DNA of 64,000 nucleotides, from assembly GCF_021440195.1 (NCBI RefSeq), contig NZ_JAJTSZ010000002.1:186001-250000 (forward strand), written 5' to 3'. Below the pieces are notes generated by a model, which saw only the letters and a list, made by a program, of their open reading frames with translations, ran no database searches and was not told the origin of the DNA. Below are positions 1-10,398 of this stretch, in pieces; position 1 is the stretch's first letter, and each line of letters begins with the position of its first letter. The translations under genes and the position numbers were made by a program. This DNA comes from Dyadobacter sp. CY356. Its GTDB lineage: Bacteria; Bacteroidota; Bacteroidia; Cytophagales; Spirosomataceae.

Positions 1-2
1 GA

Positions 3-80
3 ATCGATTTATACAAGACCAACATTCTCTTAGGTAAGATAAAATCATTCAATGAGCAACTGTTAAAGTTAAACTTATAA
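3..80 (+). CDS. possible 3' end of an upstream gene
   Basis: A reading frame open from the window edge ends in a TAA and encodes about 25 residues rich in Leu, Lys and Ile. The other two forward frames close sooner. It could be the C-terminus of a gene lying before the window. The fragment is too short for a family assignment and may be a chance frame. Confidence 0.2.
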   Translation: MDLYKTNILLGKIKSFNEQLLKLNL

Positions 81-101
81 AGAATAGAATTAACTACTTA
101 A

Positions 102-128
102 ATTAGTAAAAATGGAAAAATTACTAAT
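102..128. terminator. AT-rich inverted repeat upstream of gap
   Basis: Perfect 8-bp arms, attagtaa and ttactaat, are separated by 11 bases. Further copies of ttagtaa and actaat follow up to about 165. It could end transcription from the left or bind a regulator of gap. No other gene is visible in 81-299. A weak -7-like box (TAATATTG, one mismatch to TAnnTTTG) lies at 262-269, about 30 bases before the gap start. Confidence 0.25.
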
Positions 129-299
129 AAAATTAGGTTAGTAAAATACTAATAATACTAGACAATAATACATTGAATGCTATTATAACTGGAAACTGTT
201 GATTCAGGAATTTTGCGGTCAATTATTCTGTTAATTTCTTTAAATCGGCATTCATTTTTCTTAATATTGCCCCCGTAATAACATAATCCTTATAAGCAC

Positions 300-1313
300 A
301 TGTCAAAAGTTAAAGTTGCAATCAATGGTTTTGGACGTATCGGCCGTCTAGTTTATCGCCAGATCTATAACATGGAAGGCATCGATATCGTAGCTATCAA
401 TGACCTAACAAGTCCTAAAGTGCTTGCTCACCTACTTAAATATGATACTGCACAAGGCAGATTTAACGCAGAAGTAACTTCAACAGAAAATTCAATCGTT
501 GTTAATGGCGAAAACGTTGTTATATATGCTCAAAGAGATCCTTCATTAATTCCATGGGGATCGCATGATGTTGATGTAGTTCTTGAGTGTACAGGTTTCT
601 TTACTAGCAAAGAGTCTGCTGAAGCGCACATCAAAGCTGGTGCTAAAAAAGTGGTTATCTCTGCTCCTGCTACCGGTGATCTTAAAACTGTCGTGTTTAA
701 TGTTAACCACGATATCCTTGACGGATCTGAAACAGTTATCAGTGCAGCATCTTGTACAACCAACTGTCTTGCACCAATGGCGCAGGTTTTAGAAGAAAAA
801 TATGGTATTGTAAATGGCTTGATGACTACCATCCACGCTTATACCAACGATCAGAATACTCAGGACTCTCCGCATCCAAAAGGTGATTTGAGAAGAGCCC
901 GTGCTGCTGCGCAGAACATCGTTCCTAACAGTACAGGTGCTGCAAAAGCGATCGGATTGGTATTGCCTTCCTTGAAAGGTAAGCTCGACGGTTCTGCGCA
1001 ACGTGTACCAACGCTTACAGGTTCACTTACTGAATTGACTGTTATCCTGGGTAAAGAAACCACAGTAGAAGAAATCAACGCTGCTATGAAGGCTGCTGCG
1101 AACGAAAGCTACGGATATACAGAAGATGAAATCGTAAGCAGCGACATTATCGGTATCAGCTACGGTTCACTTTTCGATGCAACGCAGACGAAAGTTCAAA
1201 AAATCGGAGATACTCAATTGGTAAGAACTGTGAGCTGGTATGACAATGAAATGTCATACGTATCTCAATTGGTTCGTACTGTAAACTACTTTGCTACTTT
1301 AATAAGTAAATAA
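300..1313 (+). CDS. gap: type I glyceraldehyde-3-phosphate dehydrogenase
   Basis: Cytosolic enzyme that converts glyceraldehyde 3-phosphate, NAD+ and phosphate to 1,3-bisphosphoglycerate in glycolysis and back in gluconeogenesis. The 337 residues are full length. The Rossmann motif GFGRIG is at residues 10-15, the catalytic Cys is at 152 in SCTTNCLAP, the base His is near 179 in TIHAYTNDQ, and the WYDNEMSY signature lies near the C-terminus. It is transcribed alone, convergent with trmB across a shared hairpin terminator. The ATG at 300 gives the canonical [15 protein letters not shown] start. Confidence 0.97.
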   Translation: MSKVKVAINGFGRIGRLVYRQIYNMEGIDIVAINDLTSPKVLAHLLKYDTAQGRFNAEVTSTENSIVVNGENVVIYAQRDPSLIPWGSHDVDVVLECTGFFTSKESAEAHIKAGAKKVVISAPATGDLKTVVFNVNHDILDGSETVISAASCTTNCLAPMAQVLEEKYGIVNGLMTTIHAYTNDQNTQDSPHPKGDLRRARAAAQNIVPNSTGAAKAIGLVLPSLKGKLDGSAQRVPTLTGSLTELTVILGKETTVEEINAAMKAAANESYGYTEDEIVSSDIIGISYGSLFDATQTKVQKIGDTQLVRTVSWYDNEMSYVSQLVRTVNYFATLISK

Positions 1314-1334
1314 TTAGCATTTAGTATTACTAAA

Positions 1335-1375
1335 AAATAAGCCGTTATGATAATATTTCATAGCGGCTTATTTTT
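1335..1375. terminator. bidirectional hairpin between gap and trmB
   Basis: About 15 bp of stem (aaataagccgttatga paired with tcatagcggcttattt, one G-U pair) with a short AT loop. T-runs follow on the right and A-runs precede on the left, so it can serve both convergent genes. Confidence 0.85.
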
Positions 1376-2035
1376 TTATAGAACAATTGTCTTAATAAAT
1401 TTGATCGTATATCCCTTCGCTACAAAAATACTTTCATAATGTGTCTTTACGCCGTGGTGTTCTTTCAGTAATGGAGATTGATACAAATCGTCTGTATGCT
1501 CAATAATTGTAAAACTTTCTGAATTCTCCAATGTACCAAGGCTGTATTCATACAAAAAGGTACTATCGGTTTTTAAACAAAACAAACCACCCTTCTTTAA
1601 ATATTTGGAATAATGATGTAAAAACGACGGATTTGTTAACCGCTTCGGTTCATCCCGGTCTCTTACCTGAGGATCCGGATGAATTAGCCAGATCTCATCC
1701 AGTTCATTTTCCTGAAAGAATTCCTCAGAATACTGAATCCCGGCACGAAGAAAAGCGACGTTGGTTAGGCCAGATTCCGTTGCGGCCAGACTTCCACGGG
1801 CAATCCTGTCTCCTTTGATATCCATCCCGATAAAATTCTTATCCGGAAAGACCTTTCCAAGGCCCACCGTATACTCACCTTTTCCACAAGCCAGTTCCAA
1901 AACGATGGGATTATTGTTGTTAAAGTAAAGCTCGTTCCATTTTCCTTTGATTTCTGTATAAAGCGGTTTTCCGGTTTCTATAACATTTGCAGCTTCTGCA
2001 CTAAACTGATAGTGGGATAATTTTCTTCTTGACAT
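1376..2035 (-). CDS. trmB: tRNA (guanine-N7-)-methyltransferase
   Basis: SAM-dependent enzyme that makes m7G46 in the variable loop of tRNAs. The SAM-binding motif ELACGKG is at residues 47-53, followed by GMDIKGDR and the substrate motif IHPDPQ near 119, in place of the more usual FPDPW. Length is 219 aa, normal for Bacteroidota TrmB. The longer frame to 2056 would begin at a TTG inside the folC junction, so the ATG giving MSRRKLSH is preferred. It lies 21 bp after folC and is probably co-transcribed with it. Confidence 0.93.
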   Translation of the reverse strand: MSRRKLSHYQFSAEAANVIETGKPLYTEIKGKWNELYFNNNNPIVLELACGKGEYTVGLGKVFPDKNFIGMDIKGDRIARGSLAATESGLTNVAFLRAGIQYSEEFFQENELDEIWLIHPDPQVRDRDEPKRLTNPSFLHHYSKYLKKGGLFCLKTDSTFLYEYSLGTLENSESFTIIEHTDDLYQSPLLKEHHGVKTHYESIFVAKGYTIKFIKTIVL

Positions 2036-2056
2036 GCTTAAAATATAATTCAACAA

Positions 2057-3358
2057 CTATAACTGATCCAAATCGGCAACTACAAAAGTGCTTCCTCCGA
2101 CATAAATGGCATCCTTTCGATCTGATTCCAAAATTGCAGCTTCTAAAGCCTTATTTACATCCGGATAAACATTTCCCAATAAACCTGATTTCAGAGCTTC
2201 CTGCTGCAATTCTGAGGCATTCAAAGCGCGTAGATTTGACGGCTGGCAAAAGTAATAGATACCATCGCGGGGAAATAAATTCAGAATGGAGGTAATATCT
2301 TTATCTGAAACAAAACCGATCACAAACCTTTTTTGCTTTGTGACCAAACTGTTAAACTGACGCATTGTATCCGATACACCGGCATAATTATGAGCAGTAT
2401 CACAGTAGACCAGCGGTGAATCATTCAATTTTTGCCACCGGCCTTTCAAACCAGTATTATGCTGCACACGGGACAGGCCTCTGTAAATGGCTTCCATTTC
2501 AATTTTAAAACCGGTATTCTGTAATTTTTCAATAGCCGCAATAACACCACAGATATTTTTCAACTGATAATCACCCGCTAAATCCAGATTCAGATCCGGA
2601 TAAGCAGGATGGCCAGATGTTTTTGAAATGATATTTAAAACCAATGCACCATTTGAATGTTCTGCTTTTCCAATCTCAAATAATTCCGAACCATAAGCGA
2701 TTTCAGCGTTTTTTTCAGATGCTGTCTGATTAAAAACATCCGATATTTCAACTTCCTGTTTTTCACTGATTACCACAGGAACTTCATTTTTAATAATTCC
2801 CGCTTTTTCAAAAGCGATCTTTCCAAGGGTGTCTCCCAGGAACTGAACATGGTCATAACTGACGTTGGTGATGACAGAAAGAACCGGTGTAATAACATTA
2901 GTGGAATCCAACCTTCCACCCATACCAACTTCTATCACAGCGATGTCCACCTGACTGCTTGCAAAATAAGCAAAAGCCATAGCCACGGTTACTTCAAAGA
3001 AAGAGGGGCTTAAACTTTCGATGTAAGATTTGTTAACAGCGGTAAATTTTACTATAAAATCTCCATCAATGCTCACTCCGTTAACCCGTATACGCTCTGT
3101 AAACGACTTTAAATGAGGAGAAGTATATAATCCAACCTTATAACCGGCCTCTTGCAATACAGAAGCAAGCATATGCGAAGTACTTCCTTTTCCGTTGGTA
3201 CCGCCAACGTGAACTGTCTTGAATTTTTCCTGAGGATTTCCCAGGTGATTACACAATTGGAGGGTAGTATGAAGGCCCGGCTTGAAAGCACGGGCCCCGA
3301 TATTTTGAAAGACTGGTAAGCGACTGTACAGATAGTCGATCGTTTCCTGATAATTCAT
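2057..3358 (-). CDS. folC: bifunctional dihydrofolate synthase / folylpolyglutamate synthase
   Basis: Mur-ligase-family ATP-dependent enzyme that adds glutamate to dihydropteroate and then polyglutamates reduced folates in the cytosol. The P-loop GGTNGKGSTS is at residues 52-61. The folate-loop region LYTSPHLKSFTERI and the central motif IEVGMGGRLDSTNV follow; a later segment, YCDTAHNYAG, resembles the C-terminal-domain DGAHN motif. The 433 residues match the family. It follows the TonB-like gene after 6 bp and is probably in one transcript with it and trmB. Confidence 0.95.
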   Translation of the reverse strand: MNYQETIDYLYSRLPVFQNIGARAFKPGLHTTLQLCNHLGNPQEKFKTVHVGGTNGKGSTSHMLASVLQEAGYKVGLYTSPHLKSFTERIRVNGVSIDGDFIVKFTAVNKSYIESLSPSFFEVTVAMAFAYFASSQVDIAVIEVGMGGRLDSTNVITPVLSVITNVSYDHVQFLGDTLGKIAFEKAGIIKNEVPVVISEKQEVEISDVFNQTASEKNAEIAYGSELFEIGKAEHSNGALVLNIISKTSGHPAYPDLNLDLAGDYQLKNICGVIAAIEKLQNTGFKIEMEAIYRGLSRVQHNTGLKGRWQKLNDSPLVYCDTAHNYAGVSDTMRQFNSLVTKQKRFVIGFVSDKDITSILNLFPRDGIYYFCQPSNLRALNASELQQEALKSGLLGNVYPDVNKALEAAILESDRKDAIYVGGSTFVVADLDQL

Positions 3359-3364
3359 TAGGTT

Positions 3365-4288
3365 CTACTGCGAACTGATTTTAAATGTAATAGTTCCGGT
3401 AGATTCTTCCGGAACATTTGAAGATTGAGAAATGAAAGTAAGTTCTCTGACAGCACTGCGATATTGGTTCACAACCGCGTAATCCGTTACCGTAGTACTT
3501 TGCGTAATAATATTTTTAACCCGACCGTTCTTGTCAACTGTTATTTTGAAAGTGATTGAACCAGTTGCATCCGACTTATCATTAACCACTGGTCTGCGTG
3601 ACCACTTCCAGCCAGATAAACTAAGCCCTACGGCCGTTCCGCCACCGCCGCCTTCACCTTTGTATGTCTTGGCAAATAAACTCCCCGTTTTTGAGCCTTT
3701 ATCGCCTACACCTTCTGCATCGTCACCATTATTATTTCCACCTACACCACTTTTTGTTCCATTGGTACCATTACTTCCCGATTTGCTTCCGGAAGATTTC
3801 GTGAAAAGTGCATCTTTGTTAACCGCTTTTTCAGGAGCAGGTTTACTCACCGGAGCAGAGGAAGTAGCACTTCCGGTTGATTTCTTGGTTTCCGTTTTTT
3901 CCGGTGCCTCAACAGGACTTTCTGCTTTTGAAGTGATAACTTTTTCTGTCACCGTTTTGGTAGGCTTGACAGATTCTACTTTTGGAGGTGTCGGAGGCGT
4001 TGGTTTAGGCTGAGAAACAGATTTACGCTCTTTAACCTCTTCCGCTTCTGCGCGCATATTTTCCCTGACCTTAGAATTACTTGGTTTATTGAAAGTCTGT
4101 ATATCGCCCTTTCCTACTTTGCTCGTACCGTAGTTAACCTCCACAAAAAGCTCCATGGGCTCCACTTTAGGTACAGAACTGTTAAGACGTATAAAGAAGA
4201 ACAGTCCCAGCATTGCTATCGTTATGCCGATAGACATTGCCCAGGATATTGCTATTCTCTGACGATCTTCTGCTTGTAATTCAAACAT
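3365..4288 (-). CDS. TonB-like energy transducer
   Basis: The layout is a short cytoplasmic N-terminus, one membrane helix (about residues 14-34), a long Pro/Lys/Ser/Gly-rich periplasmic linker, and a C-terminal domain (about 225-307) with ITFKITVDKNGRV, as in TonB C-terminal domains. Proteins of this shape couple the proton motive force at the inner membrane to outer-membrane receptors. Its partner ExbB/ExbD genes are not in the window. An outer-membrane barrel gene lies two genes upstream, but a direct link is only inferred. Confidence 0.75.
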   Translation of the reverse strand: MFELQAEDRQRIAISWAMSIGITIAMLGLFFFIRLNSSVPKVEPMELFVEVNYGTSKVGKGDIQTFNKPSNSKVRENMRAEAEEVKERKSVSQPKPTPPTPPKVESVKPTKTVTEKVITSKAESPVEAPEKTETKKSTGSATSSAPVSKPAPEKAVNKDALFTKSSGSKSGSNGTNGTKSGVGGNNNGDDAEGVGDKGSKTGSLFAKTYKGEGGGGGTAVGLSLSGWKWSRRPVVNDKSDATGSITFKITVDKNGRVKNIITQSTTVTDYAVVNQYRSAVRELTFISQSSNVPEESTGTITFKISSQ

Positions 4289-4344
4289 TGGCTAATTTTT
4301 TTGTGATTTCGTGTTGAACGTAAAAATATGTCATTTTCGTATAA

Positions 4345-4376
4345 ATACAAAAGAAGGAGCCTTTTTGGCTCCTTCC
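4345..4376 (-). terminator. hairpin terminator after the SPOR gene
   Basis: A perfect 8-bp stem, aaggagcc paired with ggctcctt around a 5-base loop, is followed on the minus strand by cttttg. It lies between the SPOR-domain gene and the TonB-like gene and would separate their transcripts. Confidence 0.7.
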
Positions 4377-4402
4377 CGGTACTTTTAATATTAAAACCTG
4401 GA

Positions 4403-5482
4403 TTATCTTTTCTTATAAACCCAGCCTTCTTCACCTATAATCTTTTTAAGTTTTGCAGAAGCACGGTAAGCATCACCTTCATTTTCAAAACCTTCTACCG
4501 CTACTTTAACTTTTTTGCTGTATTTATCAGCTTCTATAACAAGAGCATCAGCATATCCCTTTTTCTTCATTTCTTCCAAAAGAACATTTGCCTGTCTGTT
4601 TCCTTTAAAAGCACCGGCTATCAGAAAAAATCTTTTGTTAGTTGTCGATGCCACCACCGGTACACTAACCTCTGATTTGATTTCCAGTGGTTTTGCATTT
4701 ATAGCAGCCTCAGTTTTTGGTGCTGCTACGCTATCAACATTTTCATTGATTGGTTTTCTAACAACGTAAACAACCCTTCTTTTCGCGGGGACGATTACTT
4801 TCTTCGCTGCAACAGGAGCAGAAGCGGTGGTCATCTTATCAAAAAAGCTGGTAAAAGGATTCAGCGTGCTTTTGTTCTCACCATTCGAAGAAACATAAAA
4901 CAAACTGAAATAAAACATCAGTCCTGCAATCATCGCAGCCGATGTCCATGCGATCCAGTTCACTTTAACAGATCTTGGCTCTTCCTCTTCAAGTACTTCA
5001 ACGTGATCTTCATGAACATGAACAACAGGTGTATTCAACCCCGAAGCTCTTTTTTCGACAAGTTTTGCGGCTGTACTTCTGAAACCATACCATTCGTCTT
5101 TGAAATATCTGTCTGTATTAGGCTCAAAAACGAGTTTCCCTTCAACATTCATACTAAACTCACCTATTCCTTCAATAGTAGCACGATCGCTGGTTTGTAA
5201 CGATACACGAAGTTTATCGGTGTAACGTTTCACATAAGCAACAGCTTCTCCGTGACTTATCTGTTCATGACGTGAAATATAGTTGGCTAATAACCCATCG
5301 TCAAGTTTCAGAAACTCATTGAAAGCCAGACGCTTATCCGGTGGAGAAAACATGCCTGTCTCTGCATTATAAAAGGCCTGAGCCTGATGGGAAAGCAGCG
5401 CGCCAAAGCCCGGAATGATCACGAATTCGTAATCAGTTACTAGTTTTCTTATTACCGTTTCAACAGCTATCATGAAGTGCAT
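4403..5482 (-). CDS. HU-CCDC81 and SPOR domain membrane protein
   Basis: The N-terminal about 130 residues match the paired HU-CCDC81 domains of Bacteroidota (FVIIPGFGALL, SPPDKRLAFNE, EGIGEFSM). An acidic segment, one transmembrane helix (about 176-198), a basic linker and a C-terminal SPOR domain (about 283-359, RFFLIAGAFKG) follow. SPOR domains bind denuded peptidoglycan at division sites, so a role in division or envelope organisation is inferred. An ATG at 5473 is an alternative start that drops three residues. Confidence 0.85.
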   Translation of the reverse strand: MHFMIAVETVIRKLVTDYEFVIIPGFGALLSHQAQAFYNAETGMFSPPDKRLAFNEFLKLDDGLLANYISRHEQISHGEAVAYVKRYTDKLRVSLQTSDRATIEGIGEFSMNVEGKLVFEPNTDRYFKDEWYGFRSTAAKLVEKRASGLNTPVVHVHEDHVEVLEEEEPRSVKVNWIAWTSAAMIAGLMFYFSLFYVSSNGENKSTLNPFTSFFDKMTTASAPVAAKKVIVPAKRRVVYVVRKPINENVDSVAAPKTEAAINAKPLEIKSEVSVPVVASTTNKRFFLIAGAFKGNRQANVLLEEMKKKGYADALVIEADKYSKKVKVAVEGFENEGDAYRASAKLKKIIGEEGWVYKKR

Positions 5483-5503
5483 TTTGAGGTGAATGAAGCG
5501 AAG

Positions 5504-7174
5504 TTAAAAAGAAAAAGATAATCCACCAACAAAGTTCAATCCCTGCTGCGGATAGTATTGATAGCGCTGATACTCCTTACCTAATATGTTGTTGATAGAC
5601 ACGAAGGCTGAGAAGTTCCTGGTTAACAGGTAATCTATCTTCAAATTCAAGTCTGAAATAACAGGCAATTTGGTAACAACCCCACTTTGAAAATTTTTCG
5701 CTTTTATACCTTTTAACATATAAAAATCCGCAGTGACAAATAACTTTTTACTAATCGTCAGCGCATTAAACCAGTTCAAAGTAAGATCAGGGCGGTGCCA
5801 TGCTTCTTCAACAGATCCCATCGAATAATCATAGTAATTTACCTTCAGAGACGTTTTAAATAAATCATTGTAAGCATAACCAGCCTGTCCTGAAATGTTC
5901 AGAACCTTTGTTTTTTGTGGATCATAGATAATCGAGAATTTCGATGTGTCGGCCAGGGAGTTGTTAAAGTTGTAGAAGTTATGATACGAAGTATAGGATA
6001 CTTTACCTTCATAATTAAAGCCACCAGCGACTTCCCCTTTAACACCAGCAAATATATCAGAGTTTTTTTCCGTATTGACAATCAACACATTAGGCCCCAG
6101 CCATTGATTTTCACCCAACATTCCCTTTAACGTGTTTCTAACCACATCACCATTCCATCCACCAAATACATGAACGCCATCAATTGGACTGACATCAATA
6201 TTTAATACAGGGAATGCTTTCGTTTTGTTGATATTCAACTGATTATCGGTTTGATTTACTGCATTGATACCGGCAGTAATTGTAAAAATGTCCGACGTGT
6301 ACTTGAACGTAGGTTTAACACGATATAAATTACGATTGTACGTTAAAGCATCCACACGCTGCGAGATAAAAGCACCAGCTTCCAGTTGCGCATAGAATGT
6401 GGTTGAAATAGGAACTGATGCAAATAAGGTCGTTCCCCAGTCCAGCTCTGATGCATTGTAACGGTCGTGCAAAGTATTCAGACTTGTCTTTACTGAATAA
6501 TCCACCGCGACAGAAGGATCTGTATTTTCAAAGCCAAGATTGAAACCAAAATTGTTAACCGTCTGGCGCAAGCTGTCACGATTAACTATGTAAGATTCAA
6601 TCTGAGGTTTGTAGCCATAGAAATAATAATTTTTACGATCATATTCCAGTGAGCCGTCCACTTTATAAGTGCTCATGATGTATTTTCCGCCTACCTTAAT
6701 ATTGGTATTTGCATTGGCAGAATTTTTACCGTCCACAGGACCGTTTCCGGCAGACAAATGTTTCACCTGCCCGGTGAAAACAAGGTCATCCGCCCGGCGA
6801 CCGCTTACAAATGCCTCTCCAAGAAAACGGCCATAGTTACCGGCTCCGAGTTTAATGTAATTATTTAAAACATCAGGCTGATCCTGCCGGGCTTTCTCAT
6901 CCGATGATGCCGCAACGCTGGGCGTTATTTTAGGTGATGTAATGTTAATCTGCGGATCCAGAATTTGATAGTTCACCTTTTTTTCATTGGTAGTACCCTG
7001 AATGGGCTGCACCTTATCAAAAAGCCTGTTTGCAGGTGCAAACTCAATGCTCTTTTCCTTCACAATTTCATAAGTCTGGCTTTCAATTTCCCCCCTCTGC
7101 GCAAATGCCAGATTAGATGAAAAGCCAAGAGTCAATAAAAATATGGTTGTTCTGATTGTTCTTGAATGCGTCAT
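5504..7174 (-). CDS. outer-membrane beta-barrel protein (TonB-dependent-receptor-like, no plug)
   Basis: After a signal peptide (residues 1 to about 26, ending LAFA) comes a long alternation of aromatic and polar beta-strands. The chain ends GGLSFSF with the terminal Phe typical of outer-membrane barrels. About 556 residues from the ATG that opens the signal peptide; an upstream ATG at 7216 would add 14 residues. There is no clear plug domain, so it is a barrel of unknown ligand. It overlaps or abuts the TPR gene just upstream, which suggests the two are made together. Confidence 0.75.
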   Translation of the reverse strand: MTHSRTIRTTIFLLTLGFSSNLAFAQRGEIESQTYEIVKEKSIEFAPANRLFDKVQPIQGTTNEKKVNYQILDPQINITSPKITPSVAASSDEKARQDQPDVLNNYIKLGAGNYGRFLGEAFVSGRRADDLVFTGQVKHLSAGNGPVDGKNSANANTNIKVGGKYIMSTYKVDGSLEYDRKNYYFYGYKPQIESYIVNRDSLRQTVNNFGFNLGFENTDPSVAVDYSVKTSLNTLHDRYNASELDWGTTLFASVPISTTFYAQLEAGAFISQRVDALTYNRNLYRVKPTFKYTSDIFTITAGINAVNQTDNQLNINKTKAFPVLNIDVSPIDGVHVFGGWNGDVVRNTLKGMLGENQWLGPNVLIVNTEKNSDIFAGVKGEVAGGFNYEGKVSYTSYHNFYNFNNSLADTSKFSIIYDPQKTKVLNISGQAGYAYNDLFKTSLKVNYYDYSMGSVEEAWHRPDLTLNWFNALTISKKLFVTADFYMLKGIKAKNFQSGVVTKLPVISDLNLKIDYLLTRNFSAFVSINNILGKEYQRYQYYPQQGLNFVGGLSFSF

Positions 7175-7212
7175 AAGAAATATTTTTTGCTGTTTGCTTC
7201 GACAGGAATTTA

Positions 7213-10200
7213 TCATTTTTGTTTTTCAAACTGGGCCAGTTTTTCTTTTGCAAGTTTCACTGCTTCCTGATCATCTGAATTGTCTATGATCGAGCTCAGC
7301 GTTGCTTTGGCCTGTCCAACTTCTTTCATGCCCATGTACACATCTGCAAGCAAAATGAATGAACGAACCCGCCAGTAATCAAAACCCTCGAAGGTTTTAC
7401 TCATATCAAGGATAGCCGTTTCAGCCTCCTTATATTTCTTATTTTTATATAAAATAGTAGCAACCATATAATTTGCTTCTGCCCCGTATTCATCTTTGGA
7501 TGTGCTGGCCAGTTTCTTAAACTCTTCCGACGCTTTTGTCAAATCACCTTTTTCATAAGGGACTTTACCCAAATAAAGCTGAGCTTTCCCCAGGCCACCC
7601 GGAATAACATTCCCAACATTGATAACCTCTCTTGCGTAATAAAGCGTTGAATCGTAACTTTTCAGATTGTAGTAAGTATCCATCAGGCCGATCCAGGCCT
7701 GTGTCTGCTCTTTTTTATTTTCGGAATTACGAAGAAGAACCCGGAAATTGGTAACAGCATTATTGAAATTACCTCTTCCGATTTCCAGTTCAGCAGAACG
7801 CTGCGCTGCGGCAGCTACAAAAGTGGAACGGTTTTCCTGCACTACTTTACTGTAATACTGTAAAGCGTCGGCAACATTTCCAGTTTTATCAAAAGATGAA
7901 CCAATGAAATATCGCGCATCATACTGATACTTGCTTGAAGGATAAGTTTTCAAGAAATCAAGCAAAGCCTGTTTGGCGTTGTCATATTTCTCAGCATAAT
8001 AAAGATTTCGGACGTTGTCAAATTCAACATCTTCAAGCTTATCGTTACCTGGATTGTTCTTACGCACAACACCGAGCACCTGAGTAAACTCTTCCGGACG
8101 GCCAACGGCTGTATAACTTTCCTGAATCCCTTCAAGCGCACTACTTGCTGATGGTGAATCCGGGTAATCTGAAAGGATTTTCTTAAAGTCAGTAATTGCC
8201 TGTTCGTAAACCTGTAAGTTATAGTAAGATTGAGCACGACGTAACAAAGCAGCCGGGATCAAATAACTTTTAGGTTTTTCGTTAATCATACGCGTAAATC
8301 CTTTCACGGCCGCAGAATAACTTGTGTTCTTGAAGTCGATATCAGCCATCTGGAAATAAGCATCGTCGAGATAACGTGAACTTGGAAACTGACTGATCAA
8401 CGTTTCAAAGTTCTTACGTGCATCAGCTTCCCGGTTCATATAAACATAAGCACGCCCCTTTTGGAACAGTGCATAATCCTTATCAACTTTTCCTTTCGCA
8501 GAAACTTTGTCGTACGTACCAATGGCTTCGTTGTAATTTTTTGCAGCCAGGTAACAATCTGCCAGTCGCACATAAGCGTCTTCAATAATATTACCGTCAA
8601 TACCTTCTGTATTATTCGTAAATTCTTTAAAGTAACCAAGTGCCTGGCTATATTTCTTTTGATTGTAATAAACATATCCCAGAGCATAAAGGCTTTTACG
8701 AGCATAAATGCCAGCTTTGGAATTTTTTGAAAGCTGAGTATAAATGGCGACAGCATCGTCGAGTTTTTTCAAACCGGTATTTGATTCTGCCTTGTAGAAA
8801 GTAGCGGCAACAAAAATATTTTCGTCAATCGGGAATTTGATTGATTTGTTGAAGAAAGCAAGTGCCTGCTCAAAACGTTCCTGGTTGAATTCTACCACAC
8901 CCTGGTTAAATGTAAGTCTTTGGTATGTGGTATTTATTTTTGTATTCCGTTTTGCTAAACCTTCAATGTAAGTTATAGCACCCGTATTATTACTTGCGCC
9001 GGAGTATCCTTCTGCAACCAATTCCGAAGCTTCTTCCTGATGTTTGCTGTTGGGATATTTAGCGATAAACGTATTGAATTCTTTTATGGCGTCATTATTG
9101 TTGCCAAGATCCAATTGTACTTTTGCGTGGTTATAGCTTGCTTCTTCCTTGATAACAGGATTGTAGTCCAATCGTGCTGCGTTGTCTAATGCTGTTAAAG
9201 CATAACTTAAATTACTTGTCTTTAAGTAACTGACTCCTAGCAGATATGATGCGTATTGCGATACAGAATCCTTCCCGGACGCAACACCCTTAAGTGTAGA
9301 AATTGTTCCATTGTAGTTGTTTGTACGAAACAAAGAATGTCCATAATGTAAAGCAACTGCCGGCGGAACAGAACCGGCCTTCATTTTATTATATCGCTCA
9401 TAAGCCTTAACAGCCGCGGCATAATCACCTTTTTCGTAGTAGACCTCTGCTACATATAATGCAACTTCAGCAATTTTCGTTCCTCCTCTTTGTTGTGCAA
9501 GAATTTTCTCACCATAAGTCAACAGCTTGTCATATTGCTTCAACTGATATAAGGACGAAATGATCCAGTTTGGAACTTCCTCTTTATAATTAGGATGGTT
9601 CTCCACCGCAATAAAATCCTGGTAGGCTTGTTCGAAATTATTTTTTTGGTAATTGATCACCCCGGCATAAAACGAAGCGTCACCAGCATTGGCAAAAGAT
9701 GGATCCGTCTTTACCTGATTGAACAAAGGTAAAGCCGCATCCAGATTTTTTGTATTGTAATAAGACATGGCAAGCTGATAAGTGTTATCCATCTTTTTGC
9801 TGCCATTGCCGGGAAGTTTTACCGCTTTTTCAAGGTAGGTAATTGCTTTTTCGTAATTCCCCGCTTCATAATAATATTTCCCCAGATCCCCGTAAATCTG
9901 CTGTGCCTTAGGATGTTCAGCATGATTTCTTACAAAGCGGTCGACCTGAACTTCTGCTTCCGGATAATTCAAGTACAAGCCGGTAACTGCTACGTAATAT
10001 TCTGCCGTCACTTTGTTGTAATCACTTGTACTTAAAAGATTATCATTAGCATTCAAATAATCTCCAAACTCCTGTCTTGCAGCAACAAAGTTTAGTTTTT
10101 CATAATATTCAAGGCCATTGCGAAAGTGCGCTTCCGGTGCTGTGTAACTCAAAGTGCTCTGAGCATTAACCGTATACGTACCAACGTACAAGCCTAAACC

Positions 10201-10278
10201 AAGCGCATAAGTGCCATGTTTTAAAAGCATAGGGGTTCGTTTTGTGGATTTTTGTGGTGATTTATTGTTTGCGATCAT
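7213..10278 (-). CDS. large tetratricopeptide-repeat protein
   Basis: 1021 residues with an N-terminal membrane or signal segment (about 20-40, ending VNAQS), then tandem TPR units over nearly the whole length (repeated A-x-x-x-Y/F-x-x-A patterns such as YYEAGNYEKAITYLEKA). Secreted TPR solenoids scaffold protein complexes in the periplasm or outer membrane. The small overlap with the barrel gene suggests a joint envelope function, by inference. No catalytic domain is seen. Confidence 0.85.
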   Translation of the reverse strand: MIANNKSPQKSTKRTPMLLKHGTYALGLGLYVGTYTVNAQSTLSYTAPEAHFRNGLEYYEKLNFVAARQEFGDYLNANDNLLSTSDYNKVTAEYYVAVTGLYLNYPEAEVQVDRFVRNHAEHPKAQQIYGDLGKYYYEAGNYEKAITYLEKAVKLPGNGSKKMDNTYQLAMSYYNTKNLDAALPLFNQVKTDPSFANAGDASFYAGVINYQKNNFEQAYQDFIAVENHPNYKEEVPNWIISSLYQLKQYDKLLTYGEKILAQQRGGTKIAEVALYVAEVYYEKGDYAAAVKAYERYNKMKAGSVPPAVALHYGHSLFRTNNYNGTISTLKGVASGKDSVSQYASYLLGVSYLKTSNLSYALTALDNAARLDYNPVIKEEASYNHAKVQLDLGNNNDAIKEFNTFIAKYPNSKHQEEASELVAEGYSGASNNTGAITYIEGLAKRNTKINTTYQRLTFNQGVVEFNQERFEQALAFFNKSIKFPIDENIFVAATFYKAESNTGLKKLDDAVAIYTQLSKNSKAGIYARKSLYALGYVYYNQKKYSQALGYFKEFTNNTEGIDGNIIEDAYVRLADCYLAAKNYNEAIGTYDKVSAKGKVDKDYALFQKGRAYVYMNREADARKNFETLISQFPSSRYLDDAYFQMADIDFKNTSYSAAVKGFTRMINEKPKSYLIPAALLRRAQSYYNLQVYEQAITDFKKILSDYPDSPSASSALEGIQESYTAVGRPEEFTQVLGVVRKNNPGNDKLEDVEFDNVRNLYYAEKYDNAKQALLDFLKTYPSSKYQYDARYFIGSSFDKTGNVADALQYYSKVVQENRSTFVAAAAQRSAELEIGRGNFNNAVTNFRVLLRNSENKKEQTQAWIGLMDTYYNLKSYDSTLYYAREVINVGNVIPGGLGKAQLYLGKVPYEKGDLTKASEEFKKLASTSKDEYGAEANYMVATILYKNKKYKEAETAILDMSKTFEGFDYWRVRSFILLADVYMGMKEVGQAKATLSSIIDNSDDQEAVKLAKEKLAQFEKQK

Positions 10279-10398
10279 ATGTAATTAAAAGATAAAGCGA
10301 TCCGGCTCCTACCTGCTAAAACTATTTGGTAGTAAACGAAAAGGCCTTTGAAAGCGTATAAATAAGGAAAAGCAACATCCAATATCCTGATATAACTT

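Noticed and set aside
3531..4013. 160-codon plus-strand frame inside the TonB-like gene
   Set aside because: It is the antisense shadow of the Pro/Lys/Ser-rich linker; no promoter, ribosome site or recognised domain.
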